This document shows positions 42,996 through 52,171 of a stretch of DNA of 64,000 bases, one piece after another (within the stretch, counting starts at the first letter, position 1; every line of letters starts with the position of its first letter). The notes under the pieces were generated by a model. That model searched no databases. It saw only the letters and a list, made by a program, of their open reading frames with translations, and had not been told where the DNA came from. The translations under genes and the position numbers were made by a program. The DNA comes from Clostridiales bacterium (GTDB taxonomy: Bacteria > Bacillota > Clostridia > Christensenellales > Aristaeellaceae): contig SVHC01000008.1 in NCBI GenBank assembly GCA_015056055.1, positions 1 to 64,000 of the forward strand, given 5' to 3'.

Positions 42996-44288
42996 ATGAA
43001 AACTGTGGGAATCGTATCGCTGGGCTGTGCAAAAAACCGCGTGAACAGCGAAGAATTGCTGGGACTTCTGCGCGATAAGGGCTATGAAATCGTGCAGCCG
43101 GAAAAGGCACAGATCGTTTTTGTCAACACCTGTGGATTCATTGAGCCCGCAAAAGAGGAATCCATCGGGGAAATTCTGGATCTGGCTGCGCGTAAGGGCA
43201 AGGGGCTGGAAAAGCTCTATGTCACGGGCTGCCTGGTGCAGAGGTATCCGGAAGCTCTGAAGGAAGGTTTCCCGGAGGTGGACGGATTCCTGGGAGTAAA
43301 CGAATACGAGCGCGTATTTGAGATGATGGAATCCGACAACCGTCCCATGTTCTGCGGTGAGGGAAAGCGCTTTCTGGATAATGAGCGCGTGATTACCACC
43401 ACGCCCGGAACTGCTTATGTCAAAATTTCCGATGGCTGCGATAACCGCTGCACCTACTGCGCGATTCCGCTGATTCGCGGAAAATACGGTTCCCGCCCGA
43501 TGGAATCCATTGTTCGCGAGTGTGAGCAGCTGGCTGCGCAGGGAATCAAGGAAATCACGCTGATTGCGCAGGATACCTCGCGCTACGGCACGGATTTCGG
43601 CTCCCGCATGCTGCCGGAACTTCTGCGCCGCGTGGCAGCCATTGAAGGTCTTGTATGGGTGCGCGTGCTGTACTGCTATCCGGATACGGTGGATGACGAG
43701 CTTCTCGACACCATTGCCAATACGCCCAAAGTGGTGAAATATCTGGATCTGCCTCTGCAGCATATAAACGCCCGTCTTCTGAAGGCCATGAATCGCCGCG
43801 GAACGCCGGAGCATATCCGCGAACTGGTGGAAAAGTGCCGTGAAAGGGACATTGTCCTGCGTACGACCTTTATCGTGGGCTTCCCGGGCGAAACGGAGGA
43901 TGAATTCGAAGAGCTGCTCGATTTTGCAGCCGAGGCACAGTTTGACCGTATGGGCGCATTTGCCTATTCTCCGGAAGAAGGTACTGTGGCAGCCGAGATG
44001 GATGACCAGATCGATGAGGATATCAAGGCCGAGCGTCTGGACGAAATCATGCTGATGCAGCAGGGGATTGCCCTTGAAAAGAACGAGGAGCGCGTGGGCG
44101 AGGAAACGCTCGTTCTGTGCGAAGGACGCAAGGGAAAACGCTATTTCGGCCGTTCTGAAAAAGAAGCTCCCGAAAGCGACGGAAAGATCCTGTTTGAAAG
44201 TGTGAAGCCTGTGATGCCGGGCGACTTTGTACGTGTGCGCATTACCCGCGCCGAACCTTACGACCTTTACGGGGAGGCAATCGAATGA
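42996..44288 (+). CDS. rimO: Ribosomal protein S12 methylthiotransferase RimO
   Basis: The 430-residue radical SAM enzyme adds a methylthio group to the conserved aspartate of ribosomal protein S12. The N-terminal UPF0004 domain begins KTVGIVSLGCAKNRVNSE with the first 4Fe-4S cysteines (Cys in SLGCAKN, NTCGFI and VTGCLVQRY). The radical SAM site is SDGCDNRCTYCAIPLIRG (Cys about 148, 152 and 155), and a C-terminal TRAM domain follows (FVRVRITRAEPYDLYGEAIE). The SLGCAKN form and the ending YDLYGE are typical of RimO rather than MiaB. It starts 2 nt after ftsK and overlaps pgsA by 4 bp. Confidence 0.95.
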   Translation: MKTVGIVSLGCAKNRVNSEELLGLLRDKGYEIVQPEKAQIVFVNTCGFIEPAKEESIGEILDLAARKGKGLEKLYVTGCLVQRYPEALKEGFPEVDGFLGVNEYERVFEMMESDNRPMFCGEGKRFLDNERVITTTPGTAYVKISDGCDNRCTYCAIPLIRGKYGSRPMESIVRECEQLAAQGIKEITLIAQDTSRYGTDFGSRMLPELLRRVAAIEGLVWVRVLYCYPDTVDDELLDTIANTPKVVKYLDLPLQHINARLLKAMNRRGTPEHIRELVEKCRERDIVLRTTFIVGFPGETEDEFEELLDFAAEAQFDRMGAFAYSPEEGTVAAEMDDQIDEDIKAERLDEIMLMQQGIALEKNEERVGEETLVLCEGRKGKRYFGRSEKEAPESDGKILFESVKPVMPGDFVRVRITRAEPYDLYGEAIE

Positions 44289-44818
44289 ATCTGCCCAATA
44301 AGCTCACCATCCTGCGCGTACTGATGATTCCGCTGTTCTGCGTGTTCCTGGCGTTTTCGCCGGACAGCGATCTGTGGCGCTGGATTTCTCTGGCTGTTTT
44401 TGCGCTTGCCTGCCTGACCGACTGGGCGGACGGCAAGATTGCGCGTCAGAACAACCTTGTTACCAACTTTGGCAAATTTATGGATCCTATTGCGGATAAG
44501 CTTCTGGTCATGAGCGCATTCGTTATGCTGTGCTCTCAGGGCCGCATGGAGGCATGGGCCGTGATCGTGATCATGGCGCGAGAATTCATCGTCAGTGGTT
44601 TCCGTCTTGTGGCAGCTGAGGGCGGTGTTGTGATCGCGGCAAGCACGATTGCCAAGTTCAAAACCGTTTCCCAGATGCTGGCCGTTATGCTTACGATTGT
44701 TTTTGTGCCCGGCCCGCTTGCCATTGTTGCAAAGCTTGTGCTGTATGTGGCGGTAGTGCTTACGGCGCTCAGCGGCATCGATTATGTGTGGAAAAATCGT
44801 CAGTTCCTGAAAGGATAA
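44285..44818 (+). CDS. pgsA: CDP-diacylglycerol-glycerol-3-phosphate 3-phosphatidyltransferase
   Basis: This 177-residue integral membrane enzyme makes phosphatidylglycerol phosphate. The CDP-alcohol phosphotransferase signature is complete: TDWADGKIARQNNLVTNFG followed by KFMDPIADK, including the D-x2-D-G-x2-A-R and G-x3-D-x3-D residues that bind metal and substrate. It starts in the ATGA overlap with rimO, so it is translationally coupled. Confidence 0.95.
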   Translation: MNLPNKLTILRVLMIPLFCVFLAFSPDSDLWRWISLAVFALACLTDWADGKIARQNNLVTNFGKFMDPIADKLLVMSAFVMLCSQGRMEAWAVIVIMAREFIVSGFRLVAAEGGVVIAASTIAKFKTVSQMLAVMLTIVFVPGPLAIVAKLVLYVAVVLTALSGIDYVWKNRQFLKG

Positions 44819-44822
44819 GCGT

Positions 44823-46055
44823 ATGATTGCAGAAATTCTGTCCATCGGTACGGAACTTCTTATGGGCCAGATCGCCAATACGGATGCGCAGTATATTTCG
44901 CGCCGTCTGGGTGAACTGGGCATCAATATTTATCGTCACAGCACTGTCGGCGATAATCCCGAGCGTGTTCGCGAGGCACTCGCCGAATCGATCTCCCGGT
45001 CGGATATCGTGATCACTACGGGAGGCCTTGGCCCCACGGAGGACGATCTTACCAAGGAAATGGTTGCGGAGCATTTCGGTCTTGAGATGTATCTGCATCA
45101 GCCGAGTCTGGATGCTCTGACCGAGCGGCTCACCCGCATGGGCCGCGAAATGACCCCCAACAACAAAAAGCAGGCCATGATGCCCGTGGGCGCACGCGTG
45201 ATGCCCAATCTGTGCGGCACGGCGCCGGGCGCGATCGTGGAAGGAAACGGAAAAGCCGTTGCCATCCTGCCGGGACCGCCGCGTGAAATGCAGGATATGT
45301 TTGAACGCCAACTGGTGCCGTATCTTGAAGGCCGTGCAGGCGTGCGCATTGATTCGCGTTTTCTGCATGTGTGCGGAATTGGCGAGAGCAAGCTGGAAAC
45401 GATTCTTATCGACCTGTTCCATTCCGAAAATCCGACGCTTGCCCTGTACTGCAGCGCAGGCGAGGTGACGGCGCGTCTTTCCGCGCGCGTGGCGGATGGG
45501 GAGGAAAGTGCAAAACTGCTTGATCCCCTGGAAAATGAAATCCGTGCCCGCGCGGGCAGGGCGGTTTATGGCGAGGGACGCAATCTTACGCTTGCCGCAG
45601 CTGTGGTAAATGCACTGATTGAAAAGAACATTACCATCGCCTGTGCCGAGAGCCTTACAGGTGGTATGCTTGCCTCCCGCATTGTGGATGTGCCCGGTGC
45701 GTCTGCGATTCTGAATGAAGCATATGTGACCTATTCCAATGAAGCCAAGATGCGCCTCCTGGGCGTTTCGGAGGACACGCTCCGAAATTACGGCGCGGTG
45801 AGCGCACAGTGTGCAAAAGAAATGGCAGAGGGAGCAAGGCGCGCAGCAAACTCGGACTGTGCGATTTCTACCACGGGTATCGCAGGGCCGGATGGCGGCA
45901 CGCCGGAAAAGCCGGTAGGACTTGTATATGTCGGCATTGCTACGCCGGACGGATGCGAGGCTGTGGAACTGCACCTTCGCGGCGACCGCAGATGGGTTCG
46001 CGAACTTACCTGCGTGAATGCCTTTAATGAACTGAGACTGAGAATGAATTTATAA
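44823..46055 (+). CDS. cinA: CinA-family protein (competence/damage-inducible, NMN deamidase)
   Basis: The 410-residue protein joins an N-terminal MoaB-like domain (SIGTELLMGQIANTDAQYISRRLGELGI; TTGGLGPTEDDLTKE) to a C-terminal PncC-type deamidase (TIACAESLTGGMLASRIVDVPGASAI; STTGIAGPDGGTPEKPVGLVYVGIA). These enzymes recycle pyridine nucleotides by hydrolysing nicotinamide mononucleotide amide or ADP-ribose. rimO-pgsA-cinA is a common gene order in Firmicutes, often followed by recA, which is absent here and replaced by a dipeptidase gene. Confidence 0.94.
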   Translation: MIAEILSIGTELLMGQIANTDAQYISRRLGELGINIYRHSTVGDNPERVREALAESISRSDIVITTGGLGPTEDDLTKEMVAEHFGLEMYLHQPSLDALTERLTRMGREMTPNNKKQAMMPVGARVMPNLCGTAPGAIVEGNGKAVAILPGPPREMQDMFERQLVPYLEGRAGVRIDSRFLHVCGIGESKLETILIDLFHSENPTLALYCSAGEVTARLSARVADGEESAKLLDPLENEIRARAGRAVYGEGRNLTLAAAVVNALIEKNITIACAESLTGGMLASRIVDVPGASAILNEAYVTYSNEAKMRLLGVSEDTLRNYGAVSAQCAKEMAEGARRAANSDCAISTTGIAGPDGGTPEKPVGLVYVGIATPDGCEAVELHLRGDRRWVRELTCVNAFNELRLRMNL

Positions 46056-46067
46056 GGGGTGATACCG

Positions 46068-46988
46068 ATGAAACTGAAGGTTTGCGACGCGCATTGCGAT
46101 ACGCTTTCCCGCATTGCGACCAACACGCCCATGGATCAGATGTCCGTTACGCCGGAACGTCTGCGTGAGGGCGGCGTTTCCCTGCAGATGTTTGCTATGT
46201 TTGCGACCTACGGCGGGGACATTGAACCCTATGAGAAGGGCATTAAGATGCTGGAAGCATCCAAGAACTATCCGCTGAACATGTGCCGCGGCAATCTGCC
46301 CGACGAACTGCCGGACGAGCCGACGGGTGTATTCTCCATCGAAGGCGGCGAGATTCTGAAAGGCTCTCTGGAACATTTCTATGCATTCGACGAGGCTGCA
46401 CGTCTGCGCATGATCGCCCTGACCTGGAACCATGAAAATGAAATTGCGCATCCCGCAAAGGATGGTCCCGATGGCGGTCTGAAACCCTTCGGTCTTACCC
46501 TTGTGCGCGAGATGGATAAGCACGGCGTTCTGTGCGACGTTTCCCATCTGAACGAGGCGGGCTTCTGGGATGTTGCCGAACATTCTGCACTGCCGATGGT
46601 GGCAAGCCATTCGAACTTCCGCGAAAAGTGCGATCACTTCCGCAATCTCAACCGCGATCAGGTAAAGGCTGTGATCGAAAAGAAGGGCTACATCGGCATC
46701 AATTTCTTCAGCGCTTTCCTGGCGAAGGATCGCCCCGCGACGCTGGATGACGTATTCTGCCATGTGGATGCACTGATGCAGATGGGCTGCGAGGACGTAA
46801 TCGGCTTCGGCAGCGATTTCGACGGCATTGACGAGTGGCCCGAGGGACTGGCGACGCCGGCGGATTTCCCGGCGCTTCTGGATTTCCTGAAGGCACGCGG
46901 CGGCTATTCGGACGAAGCTATGGCCAAGATGGCGGGCGGCAATATGTTCCGCGTGCTCAAAATGGCGGAGGCTGCAAGGCGCGTATAA
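46068..46988 (+). CDS. Membrane dipeptidase (renal dipeptidase family M19)
   Basis: The 306-residue metallopeptidase hydrolyses dipeptides, some D-configured at the C-terminus. The two-zinc site is visible as CDAHCDTLSRIA (His and Asp near residue 6-8), FSIEGGEIL (bridging Glu), VSHLNEAGF and VASHSNFREKC (two His), and GFGSDFDGID (Asp). It has no signal peptide and should work in the cytoplasm. AAGGGGTGA lies before the ATG at 46068, 12 bp after cinA, so it is probably read with the ftsK operon. Confidence 0.93.
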   Translation: MKLKVCDAHCDTLSRIATNTPMDQMSVTPERLREGGVSLQMFAMFATYGGDIEPYEKGIKMLEASKNYPLNMCRGNLPDELPDEPTGVFSIEGGEILKGSLEHFYAFDEAARLRMIALTWNHENEIAHPAKDGPDGGLKPFGLTLVREMDKHGVLCDVSHLNEAGFWDVAEHSALPMVASHSNFREKCDHFRNLNRDQVKAVIEKKGYIGINFFSAFLAKDRPATLDDVFCHVDALMQMGCEDVIGFGSDFDGIDEWPEGLATPADFPALLDFLKARGGYSDEAMAKMAGGNMFRVLKMAEAARRV

Positions 46989-47006
46989 GGAGTACGAAGA
47001 ACCATC

Positions 47007-47843
47007 ATGGCAAAGAGAAACAGAAATCAAAGGGCACTTCCGTACTTTGTGCTGGCGATCATATTTTTCATCGTTGTGTGCGCCCTGTATGTGCATGAGG
47101 ACAATGAGGACGGAAAGATCATTCGTTCCTACACTTCCTATCCGCGCATTACCACACAGGAAGAATTGATCGAGGCATTCAATGGACCGGCGGCAAACTA
47201 TGCCGTCGAAGGACTTGCTCTTTCGGGAACGCCGGTAAACGACGGGCTGAAAATTCTGACCGACGAATACCTGATTCTGAATTATGACTGCCACCTTCTG
47301 ACGAAGAGCCTGGTGCGTGGTTCGGATGGATACACCATCCTGCAGGGCAAATGGGTTATTACTCCTGCCAAGTGCTGGACTTCCGTATCGGATGAAATTC
47401 TTCTGGCAGAAGGAATTGGTCTGGACAAGAACGAAGTAACATTTGAATACGGCGGCTACGGCACGATGGACGAAACCAACTGCGTGGAAACCGCGTGGGA
47501 ACAGCTGGAAAACGGCTTCTATTATCCGGATGGCATGGAGCTGAACGAAGGCGACCGCCGCTATGTGATGCGTGGCGTCAAGGTGGGCGATAAGGCGACT
47601 TTTGCCGCTACCATCGGCGATGGCAAGCTGGATGTTCTGCCGGTTGCGGACAGTGATATGGTGCTGATTAACGGCACGGTAGAGCAGCTTGTGGGCTTTG
47701 TATACAACCAGAATGATGCGATGACGCGTCTTCTGATCATACTGGTGCTCTCGTTTGATCTGGTTTTCTGGGGAATGGGCATCCGTTGCTGTATCAAGAA
47801 ACTGAAAAAAGGGAAAAAGCGTTCGAGTGACGCTGATGAATAA
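47007..47843 (+). CDS. Membrane protein of unknown function with N- and C-terminal helices
   Basis: The 278-residue protein has one hydrophobic helix near the N-terminus (ALPYFVLAIIFFIVVCALYV) and one near the C-terminus (LLIILVLSFDLVFWGMGIRCC). Between them is an extracytoplasmic domain of about 200 residues (NYAVEGLALSGTPVNDG, GKWVITPAKCWTSVSDEILL, DKATFAATIGDGKLDVLP), and a basic tail KKLKKGKKRSS follows. The two-helix layout with an inserted beta-rich domain resembles GIDE/TMEM43-like membrane proteins, but I do not claim homology. It starts 18 bp after the dipeptidase with GGAG. Confidence 0.6.
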   Translation: MAKRNRNQRALPYFVLAIIFFIVVCALYVHEDNEDGKIIRSYTSYPRITTQEELIEAFNGPAANYAVEGLALSGTPVNDGLKILTDEYLILNYDCHLLTKSLVRGSDGYTILQGKWVITPAKCWTSVSDEILLAEGIGLDKNEVTFEYGGYGTMDETNCVETAWEQLENGFYYPDGMELNEGDRRYVMRGVKVGDKATFAATIGDGKLDVLPVADSDMVLINGTVEQLVGFVYNQNDAMTRLLIILVLSFDLVFWGMGIRCCIKKLKKGKKRSSDADE

Positions 47844-47862
47844 AACATAGGAGGCAATTATC

Positions 47863-48729
47863 ATGAGCGGATTTATTCTCAAAAGCGGCGATCTGAAGGC
47901 ACGTGTTCTGGTGCCGGAAAGCTATCGTTACACCCGTACCCGTTTCAACCATTCTGCATTTGTTCAGGATGTGTGGTACAAAGGCGTTCGTTTCACCCAG
48001 TATGAGCGCAGCCAGCCGGGCGGATTCAACACCACCGAAGGCAGCGGTATCTGCTGCGAGTACAACTGCCAGCAGATCGAACTGGATTCCCAGCCGGGCG
48101 AAATGTACCTGAAGCCGGGCATCGGCGTTCTGAAGCGTGAAGAGTACACCTGGAGCATCGTGCACCATGTCAAGTACGAGCCCCTGCCCACCCGCTATGA
48201 AATCGTGGGCGAGGATACCGCCATCTTCGAAACCGACAGCCCCAAGGTGAACGGCTACGCTTATTATGAGAAGCGCGTTGTCAAGCTCGACGGCAACAAG
48301 CTGACCAAGACCGTTACCCTGCGCAACACCGGTGACAAGCCCTTCGAAATGGAAGAGTACGGCCACAACTTCATCTCCCTGGGTGATGAAGCGGTCGACG
48401 AGAACTACAAGCTGGAAGTTCCTGCCCTGAAGGATACCGCAGGCCTGACCAACGGCGTTCTGTATCCCGTGCCCGGCGGCTTTGAACTGGAAGGCGAACC
48501 CTCCTTCTCCTTCTACGTAAAGAGCAGCGACACCGTTAAGGGTGAGCCTGCATGGCGTATGACCCACAAGACCCTCGGCTGGAATTGCTGCGAGTACACT
48601 TCCTTCGACCCCTGCCGCGTTGCAATCTGGGGCGATTATTACGTACTGTCCTGCGAAGTATTCCTGCCCATCAAGCTTGCTCCCGGCGAGGAAATGACCT
48701 GGAGCCGTACCTGGGAATTCAACGTATAA
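47863..48729 (+). CDS. Galactose mutarotase-like protein of unknown substrate
   Basis: The 288-residue protein looks all-beta and follows the galactose mutarotase/aldose 1-epimerase superfamily pattern: a long supersandwich with HVKYEPLPTRYEIVGEDTAIFET, a midsection KRVVKLDGNKLTKTVTLRNTGDKPFEMEEYGHNFISLG with a conserved-looking His, and LAPGEEMTWSRTWEF at the end. No signal peptide. Such proteins change the anomeric state of sugars or bind carbohydrates. GGAGG lies 9 nt before the ATG, 19 bp after the previous gene. Strongly C-ending codons point to high expression. Confidence 0.6.
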   Translation: MSGFILKSGDLKARVLVPESYRYTRTRFNHSAFVQDVWYKGVRFTQYERSQPGGFNTTEGSGICCEYNCQQIELDSQPGEMYLKPGIGVLKREEYTWSIVHHVKYEPLPTRYEIVGEDTAIFETDSPKVNGYAYYEKRVVKLDGNKLTKTVTLRNTGDKPFEMEEYGHNFISLGDEAVDENYKLEVPALKDTAGLTNGVLYPVPGGFELEGEPSFSFYVKSSDTVKGEPAWRMTHKTLGWNCCEYTSFDPCRVAIWGDYYVLSCEVFLPIKLAPGEEMTWSRTWEFNV

Positions 48730-48744
48730 ACTTAAATAGTAACT

Positions 48745-48776
48745 GCGTCCTTCGGCATTTGCCGGAGGACGCTTTT
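48745..48776 (+). terminator. Terminator after the mutarotase-like gene
   Basis: GCGTCC-TCGGCA pairs with TGCCGGAGGACGC (one G-T pair) across a 2-nt loop, then TTTT. The stretch to 48984 has no supported gene. Confidence 0.85.
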
Positions 48777-48984
48777 GTGAGCCTGATTTGCCGGAAATGG
48801 GGCGGTGAAGGCGGCATATGTCCGGGTAGGGAATGAGTCGCAGATTTCTGCAGCTGCGGCGGTGCGGGCATTTTTGCGGCCTGTGAACGATTCGTTTGCA
48901 ATGACGGTTTCAGGTAGTGCTGGTGCGCGGGAGTACATCGCAGCGCCCGAATGAGTATGTGCCGGTGTGAATAAAGAAAATAAC

Positions 48985-49013
48985 TTGACAATTGAATACC
49001 TGCATAGTATCAT
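48985..49013 (+). promoter_or_regulatory. Promoter of the lysine riboswitch-dapAB operon
   Basis: TTGACA (48985-48990) and TATCAT (49008-49013), 17-bp spacer. Confidence 0.75.
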
Positions 49014-49032
49014 AAAATCAAATCGCATATGA

Positions 49033-49192
49033 AGTGATAGAGGCGCGAAGCTGATGGGCATGGACGAGCCGGCGGGCTGTGAAACTGTGCGAGGCATCTT
49101 CGCCGAATTGGTTCCCCGGGCGCGGGGCGCTGATGGGGTCGTGGAGAATATCCCCGGCACTGTCCACACGGGACGTGTGGTTGCGCTATCTT
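49033..49192 (+). ncRNA. Lysine riboswitch (L-box)
   Basis: The leader contains the L-box core in order: AGAGGCGCGAAGCTGATG at 49039-49056, TCTTCGCCGAA near 49100, further stem-loops, and GGTTGCGCTATCTTG near 49179-49193, which closes with the GATAGAGGCGC start. This is the lysine-binding five-way junction that switches off diaminopimelate/lysine synthesis genes when lysine is plentiful. dapA and dapB lie directly downstream. Confidence 0.9.
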
Positions 49193-49204
49193 GTTAGAAT
49201 AATG

Positions 49205-49233
49205 ACGACAAGTATAGGCGCTTGTCGTTTTTT
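49205..49233 (+). terminator. Attenuator terminator of the lysine riboswitch
   Basis: ACGACAAG (49205-49212) pairs with CTTGTCGT (49221-49228), followed by a run of T. It lies directly after the aptamer, so lysine binding should favour termination before dapA. Confidence 0.85.
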
Positions 49234-49299
49234 ACTGAACGGCAGGTCGGTCACAGGCGATAGACTTACAGAAAAACACCGCACAGGAGGAAGATACAA

Positions 49300-50175
49300 A
49301 TGATCATGAAGGGAAGCTATGTTGCACTGATTACCCCTTTCCATCCGGATGGAAGCGTCAATTTTGAAAAGCTGGCTGAGCTTTGCGAATGGCATGTTCA
49401 GAACGGTACTGACGGTATCGTTGCTCTGGGCACCACCGGCGAATCCAGCACCATGAGCCATGAGGAGGACGATGCTGTTGTCCGCCGCGTGCTGGACGTT
49501 GTAAACGGCCGCATTCCGGTTATCGCAGGCACCGGCTCCAACTGCACCGAAACCGCTATCATGAAGTCCAAGGCTGCCCGCGAAATGGGCGCTGACGGTA
49601 TCCTCGTTATCACTCCGTACTACAACAAGGCCAACGACAAGGGCATGTACCACCACTTTGTGGACGTTGCAGATGCGGTTCAGATTCCCACCGTTCTGTA
49701 CAATGTTCCCGGCCGCACCGGCTGTGCACTGTCCCCGGCATGCGTTGGCGAGCTTTCCAAGCACAAGCACATCGTTGCTCTGAAGGAAGCCAGCGGCAAT
49801 ATGTCCTATATGGCAAAGATTGCGCGCTACATCAACGACGATTTCCAGATTCTCTCCGGTAACGACGATATCATCGTGCCGATGATGTCCATGGGCGGTT
49901 CCGGCGTTATTTCCGTATTTGCAAACCTCTGCCCGCAGATCTGCCATGATATGGTTCACTCTTACCTCGACGGCGACCATGAAAAGGCACGCGACATGCA
50001 GATCAAGTATCTCGATCTGATCAATGCGCTGTTCATCGAGGTCAACCCGATTCCGATCAAGGAAGCCATGAACATGATGGGTATGGGTGTTGGCGGCTAT
50101 CGTCTGCCGCTGTGTGAGATGGAGGATTCCAACCGCGAAGCTCTCCGCCGCCAGCTGGCTGTTCTCAGGGGGTAA
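49300..50175 (+). CDS. dapA: 4-hydroxy-tetrahydrodipicolinate synthase
   Basis: The 291-residue TIM-barrel aldolase condenses pyruvate with aspartate semialdehyde at the branch to lysine and diaminopimelate (and dipicolinate of spores). GTTGESSTM (the family Thr-Thr-Gly-Glu motif), TPYYNK with the catalytic Tyr, and VALKEASGN with the Schiff-base Lys (about 161) are present. AGGAGG lies 9 nt before the ATG at 49300. dapB follows in the same transcript, both under the lysine riboswitch. Confidence 0.96.
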   Translation: MIMKGSYVALITPFHPDGSVNFEKLAELCEWHVQNGTDGIVALGTTGESSTMSHEEDDAVVRRVLDVVNGRIPVIAGTGSNCTETAIMKSKAAREMGADGILVITPYYNKANDKGMYHHFVDVADAVQIPTVLYNVPGRTGCALSPACVGELSKHKHIVALKEASGNMSYMAKIARYINDDFQILSGNDDIIVPMMSMGGSGVISVFANLCPQICHDMVHSYLDGDHEKARDMQIKYLDLINALFIEVNPIPIKEAMNMMGMGVGGYRLPLCEMEDSNREALRRQLAVLRG

Positions 50176-50180
50176 GAATC

Positions 50181-50894
50181 ATGCTTTCTGTTTGCATTAT
50201 CGGTAACGGCCGCATGGGTCACACCGTTGCGGACGAAATTGCAGCATCCGATGACCTGACTCTTGCGGGAATGGTGGAAATGGCAAATTGCGAAGCCGAT
50301 CTTCCCGAGGCGGATATTATCATTGATTTCTCCCATCCGAACAACATCCGCGCCGTATGCGAGCGTGCCGTGAAGTGCGGGACTGCTCTGGTTCTGGGCA
50401 CCACCGGACTGGGTGAAGAACATCAGCAGATGATCAATGAGGCTGCCAAGGCTGCTCCCGTTGTTCAGTCTGCAAACTTCTCCACCGGCGTCGCCATCGT
50501 TGAGCGTCTTCTGCAGGAGATGCGCACGGTCAGCCATCTTTTCGATATCGAAATGACTGAGGCACACCATCGCTATAAGAAGGATGCACCCAGCGGCACT
50601 GCAAAGCTGCTTCTGAATGCTATCGACCCGAACAATGAGCGCGGACGCGTTTATGGTCGCGAGGGTATCGGCGAGCGCAAGGGCGAAATCGGCGTGCACG
50701 CTATCCGTGGCGGTACCGTTGCAGGCGACCACACCGTTCTGTTCCTCGGCGAGGATGAGACCATCGAAATCAAGCATTCTGCAGCCAGCCGCCGCATTTT
50801 TGCCGCAGGCGCACTGACTGCTGCACGCTTTGCTGCCACTCAGCAGCCGGGTCGCTACAATATGCAGGACGTGCTGTGGGGCGAAAAGAAATAA
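50181..50894 (+). CDS. dapB: 4-hydroxy-tetrahydrodipicolinate reductase
   Basis: The 237-residue reductase carries out the NAD(P)H step after DapA. The nucleotide loop is IIGNGRMGHTVADEI. The active-site sequence is TEAHHRYKKDAPSGTAKLL, with the catalytic His and Lys; VLGTTGLGEEH precedes it. It is a little shorter than the usual 240-270 residues because of a brief N-terminal domain, but all motifs are there. It starts 5 nt after dapA. Confidence 0.95.
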   Translation: MLSVCIIGNGRMGHTVADEIAASDDLTLAGMVEMANCEADLPEADIIIDFSHPNNIRAVCERAVKCGTALVLGTTGLGEEHQQMINEAAKAAPVVQSANFSTGVAIVERLLQEMRTVSHLFDIEMTEAHHRYKKDAPSGTAKLLLNAIDPNNERGRVYGREGIGERKGEIGVHAIRGGTVAGDHTVLFLGEDETIEIKHSAASRRIFAAGALTAARFAATQQPGRYNMQDVLWGEKK

Positions 50895-50924
50895 ATATCT
50901 CTCGGACGAAAATACCAAGAAAAA

Positions 50925-50957
50925 TGACCCCGACCTATTCAATGTAGGTCGGGGTCA
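50925..50957. terminator. Bidirectional terminator dapB/aminotransferase
   Basis: A perfect 13-bp stem TGACCCCGACCTA with a 7-nt loop between convergent genes. Confidence 0.85.
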
Positions 50958-50971
50958 ATGTTTATACTCGC

Positions 50972-52171
50972 TTACACCAGTTCATTCACGAATTCGCGGA
51001 GACGACGCATGCCTTCCATAATGTTCGCGCGGGAAACTGCGTAGCTCAGGCGGACGTGATTATCGGTGCCGAAGGCAAGACCGGGGACTACGGCAACCTG
51101 CTTGGAATTGATCAGTTCCTCGGCAAATGCGCTGCTGCCGTCGATGACAGTATCGCCATGCTTTTTGCCAATCAGGGCGGAGATGTTCACCATTACGTAG
51201 AATGCGCCCTTGGGCAGATTTGCGCTCAGACCCGGAATATCGTTGATGGATTCGGTCAGAAGAACTCTGCGCGCGGAGAATTCTGCAACCATTTCATGCA
51301 TAACTTCGCCGCTGTCTGCCAGCGCAACCGATGCCGCATGCTGGGCAATGGAGTTGGCATTGCTGGTAGCATGGCTTTGGAAGCTGGTCATTGCCTTGGC
51401 GATGTGCGCGGGCGAGGCGGTGTAGCCGATGCGCCAGCCGGTCATAGCGAAGGACTTGGATACGCCGTTTACGATAATGGTCTGCTCCTTGATGGCGTCG
51501 CTCAGCTGAGCGATGGAAACATGCTGTTCACCGTCATAGATCAGCTTTTCATAAATTTCGTCGGAAATGACATAGAAGCCATGTTCAACTGCCAGACGAG
51601 CAATTCCCTCCAGAACTTCGGTGGGATATACACATCCGTTGGGATTGCTGGGAGAGTTGACGATGATGGCCTTGGTCTTGGGAGTGATGGCCTTTTCGAT
51701 ATCGGAAAGCTGCGGAACGAAGTGGTTTTCCTCCGAGGTATGTACAAATACCGGTTCACCCCATGCCATGCGGACCATTTCCGGATAGCTTACCCAGCAC
51801 GGAGCGGGGATGAGGACTTCTTCACCGGGATTGAGGATTGCGCTCAGCGCGTTGAAAAGAGACTGCTTTGCACCGTTGGAAACAACGATGTTTTCAGGCT
51901 TATAGGTAAGATTGTTATCACGCTGGAATTTTCTGCAGATCTCCTCACGCAGCAAAAGCGTACCTGCGACGGGGGTATAGCGGGTCTGCCCGCGGTCAAT
52001 CGCGTCTTTACCGGCGTTGCGGATGTATTCCGGGGTGGGGAAGTCCGGCTCACCTGCGCCGAAGCCGATTACGTTCTTGCCCTCTGCGCGCAGCTGCTTT
52101 GCCTTTGCATCAATTGCCAGCGTTACAGAAGGGGCGATTGCCTTAATGCGGGTAGAAAGTTCCAAAGCCAT
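50972..52171 (-). CDS. Pyridoxal-phosphate aminotransferase, class I (aspartate aminotransferase-like)
   Basis: The 399-residue enzyme is a fold-type I aminotransferase of the AspB type. Visible motifs are GAGEPDFPTPEYI, TRYTPVAGTLLLREEI, SNGAKQSLFNAL (phosphate-binding), NSPSNPNGCVYP, ISDEIYEKLIYDG (Asp/Tyr to the cofactor) and VSKSFAMTGWRIGY with the Schiff-base Lys (about 239). It likely moves amino groups between glutamate and oxaloacetate or an aromatic keto acid. The start is set at 52171 because AAAGGAT lies about 10 nt before it; the ATG at 52183 overlaps that site. It is convergent with dapB. Confidence 0.93.
   Translation of the reverse strand: MALELSTRIKAIAPSVTLAIDAKAKQLRAEGKNVIGFGAGEPDFPTPEYIRNAGKDAIDRGQTRYTPVAGTLLLREEICRKFQRDNNLTYKPENIVVSNGAKQSLFNALSAILNPGEEVLIPAPCWVSYPEMVRMAWGEPVFVHTSEENHFVPQLSDIEKAITPKTKAIIVNSPSNPNGCVYPTEVLEGIARLAVEHGFYVISDEIYEKLIYDGEQHVSIAQLSDAIKEQTIIVNGVSKSFAMTGWRIGYTASPAHIAKAMTSFQSHATSNANSIAQHAASVALADSGEVMHEMVAEFSARRVLLTESINDIPGLSANLPKGAFYVMVNISALIGKKHGDTVIDGSSAFAEELINSKQVAVVPGLAFGTDNHVRLSYAVSRANIMEGMRRLREFVNELV

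Noticed and set aside
41089-43110. 673-codon minus-strand frame opposite ftsK
   Set aside because: The sense frame is a complete FtsK with all motifs. The antisense product is His/Arg/Phe-rich without any domain.
48719-48991. 90-codon minus-strand frame upstream of the lysine riboswitch
   Set aside because: It crosses the terminator at 48745, has no ribosome site, and is Pro/His/Ser-rich.
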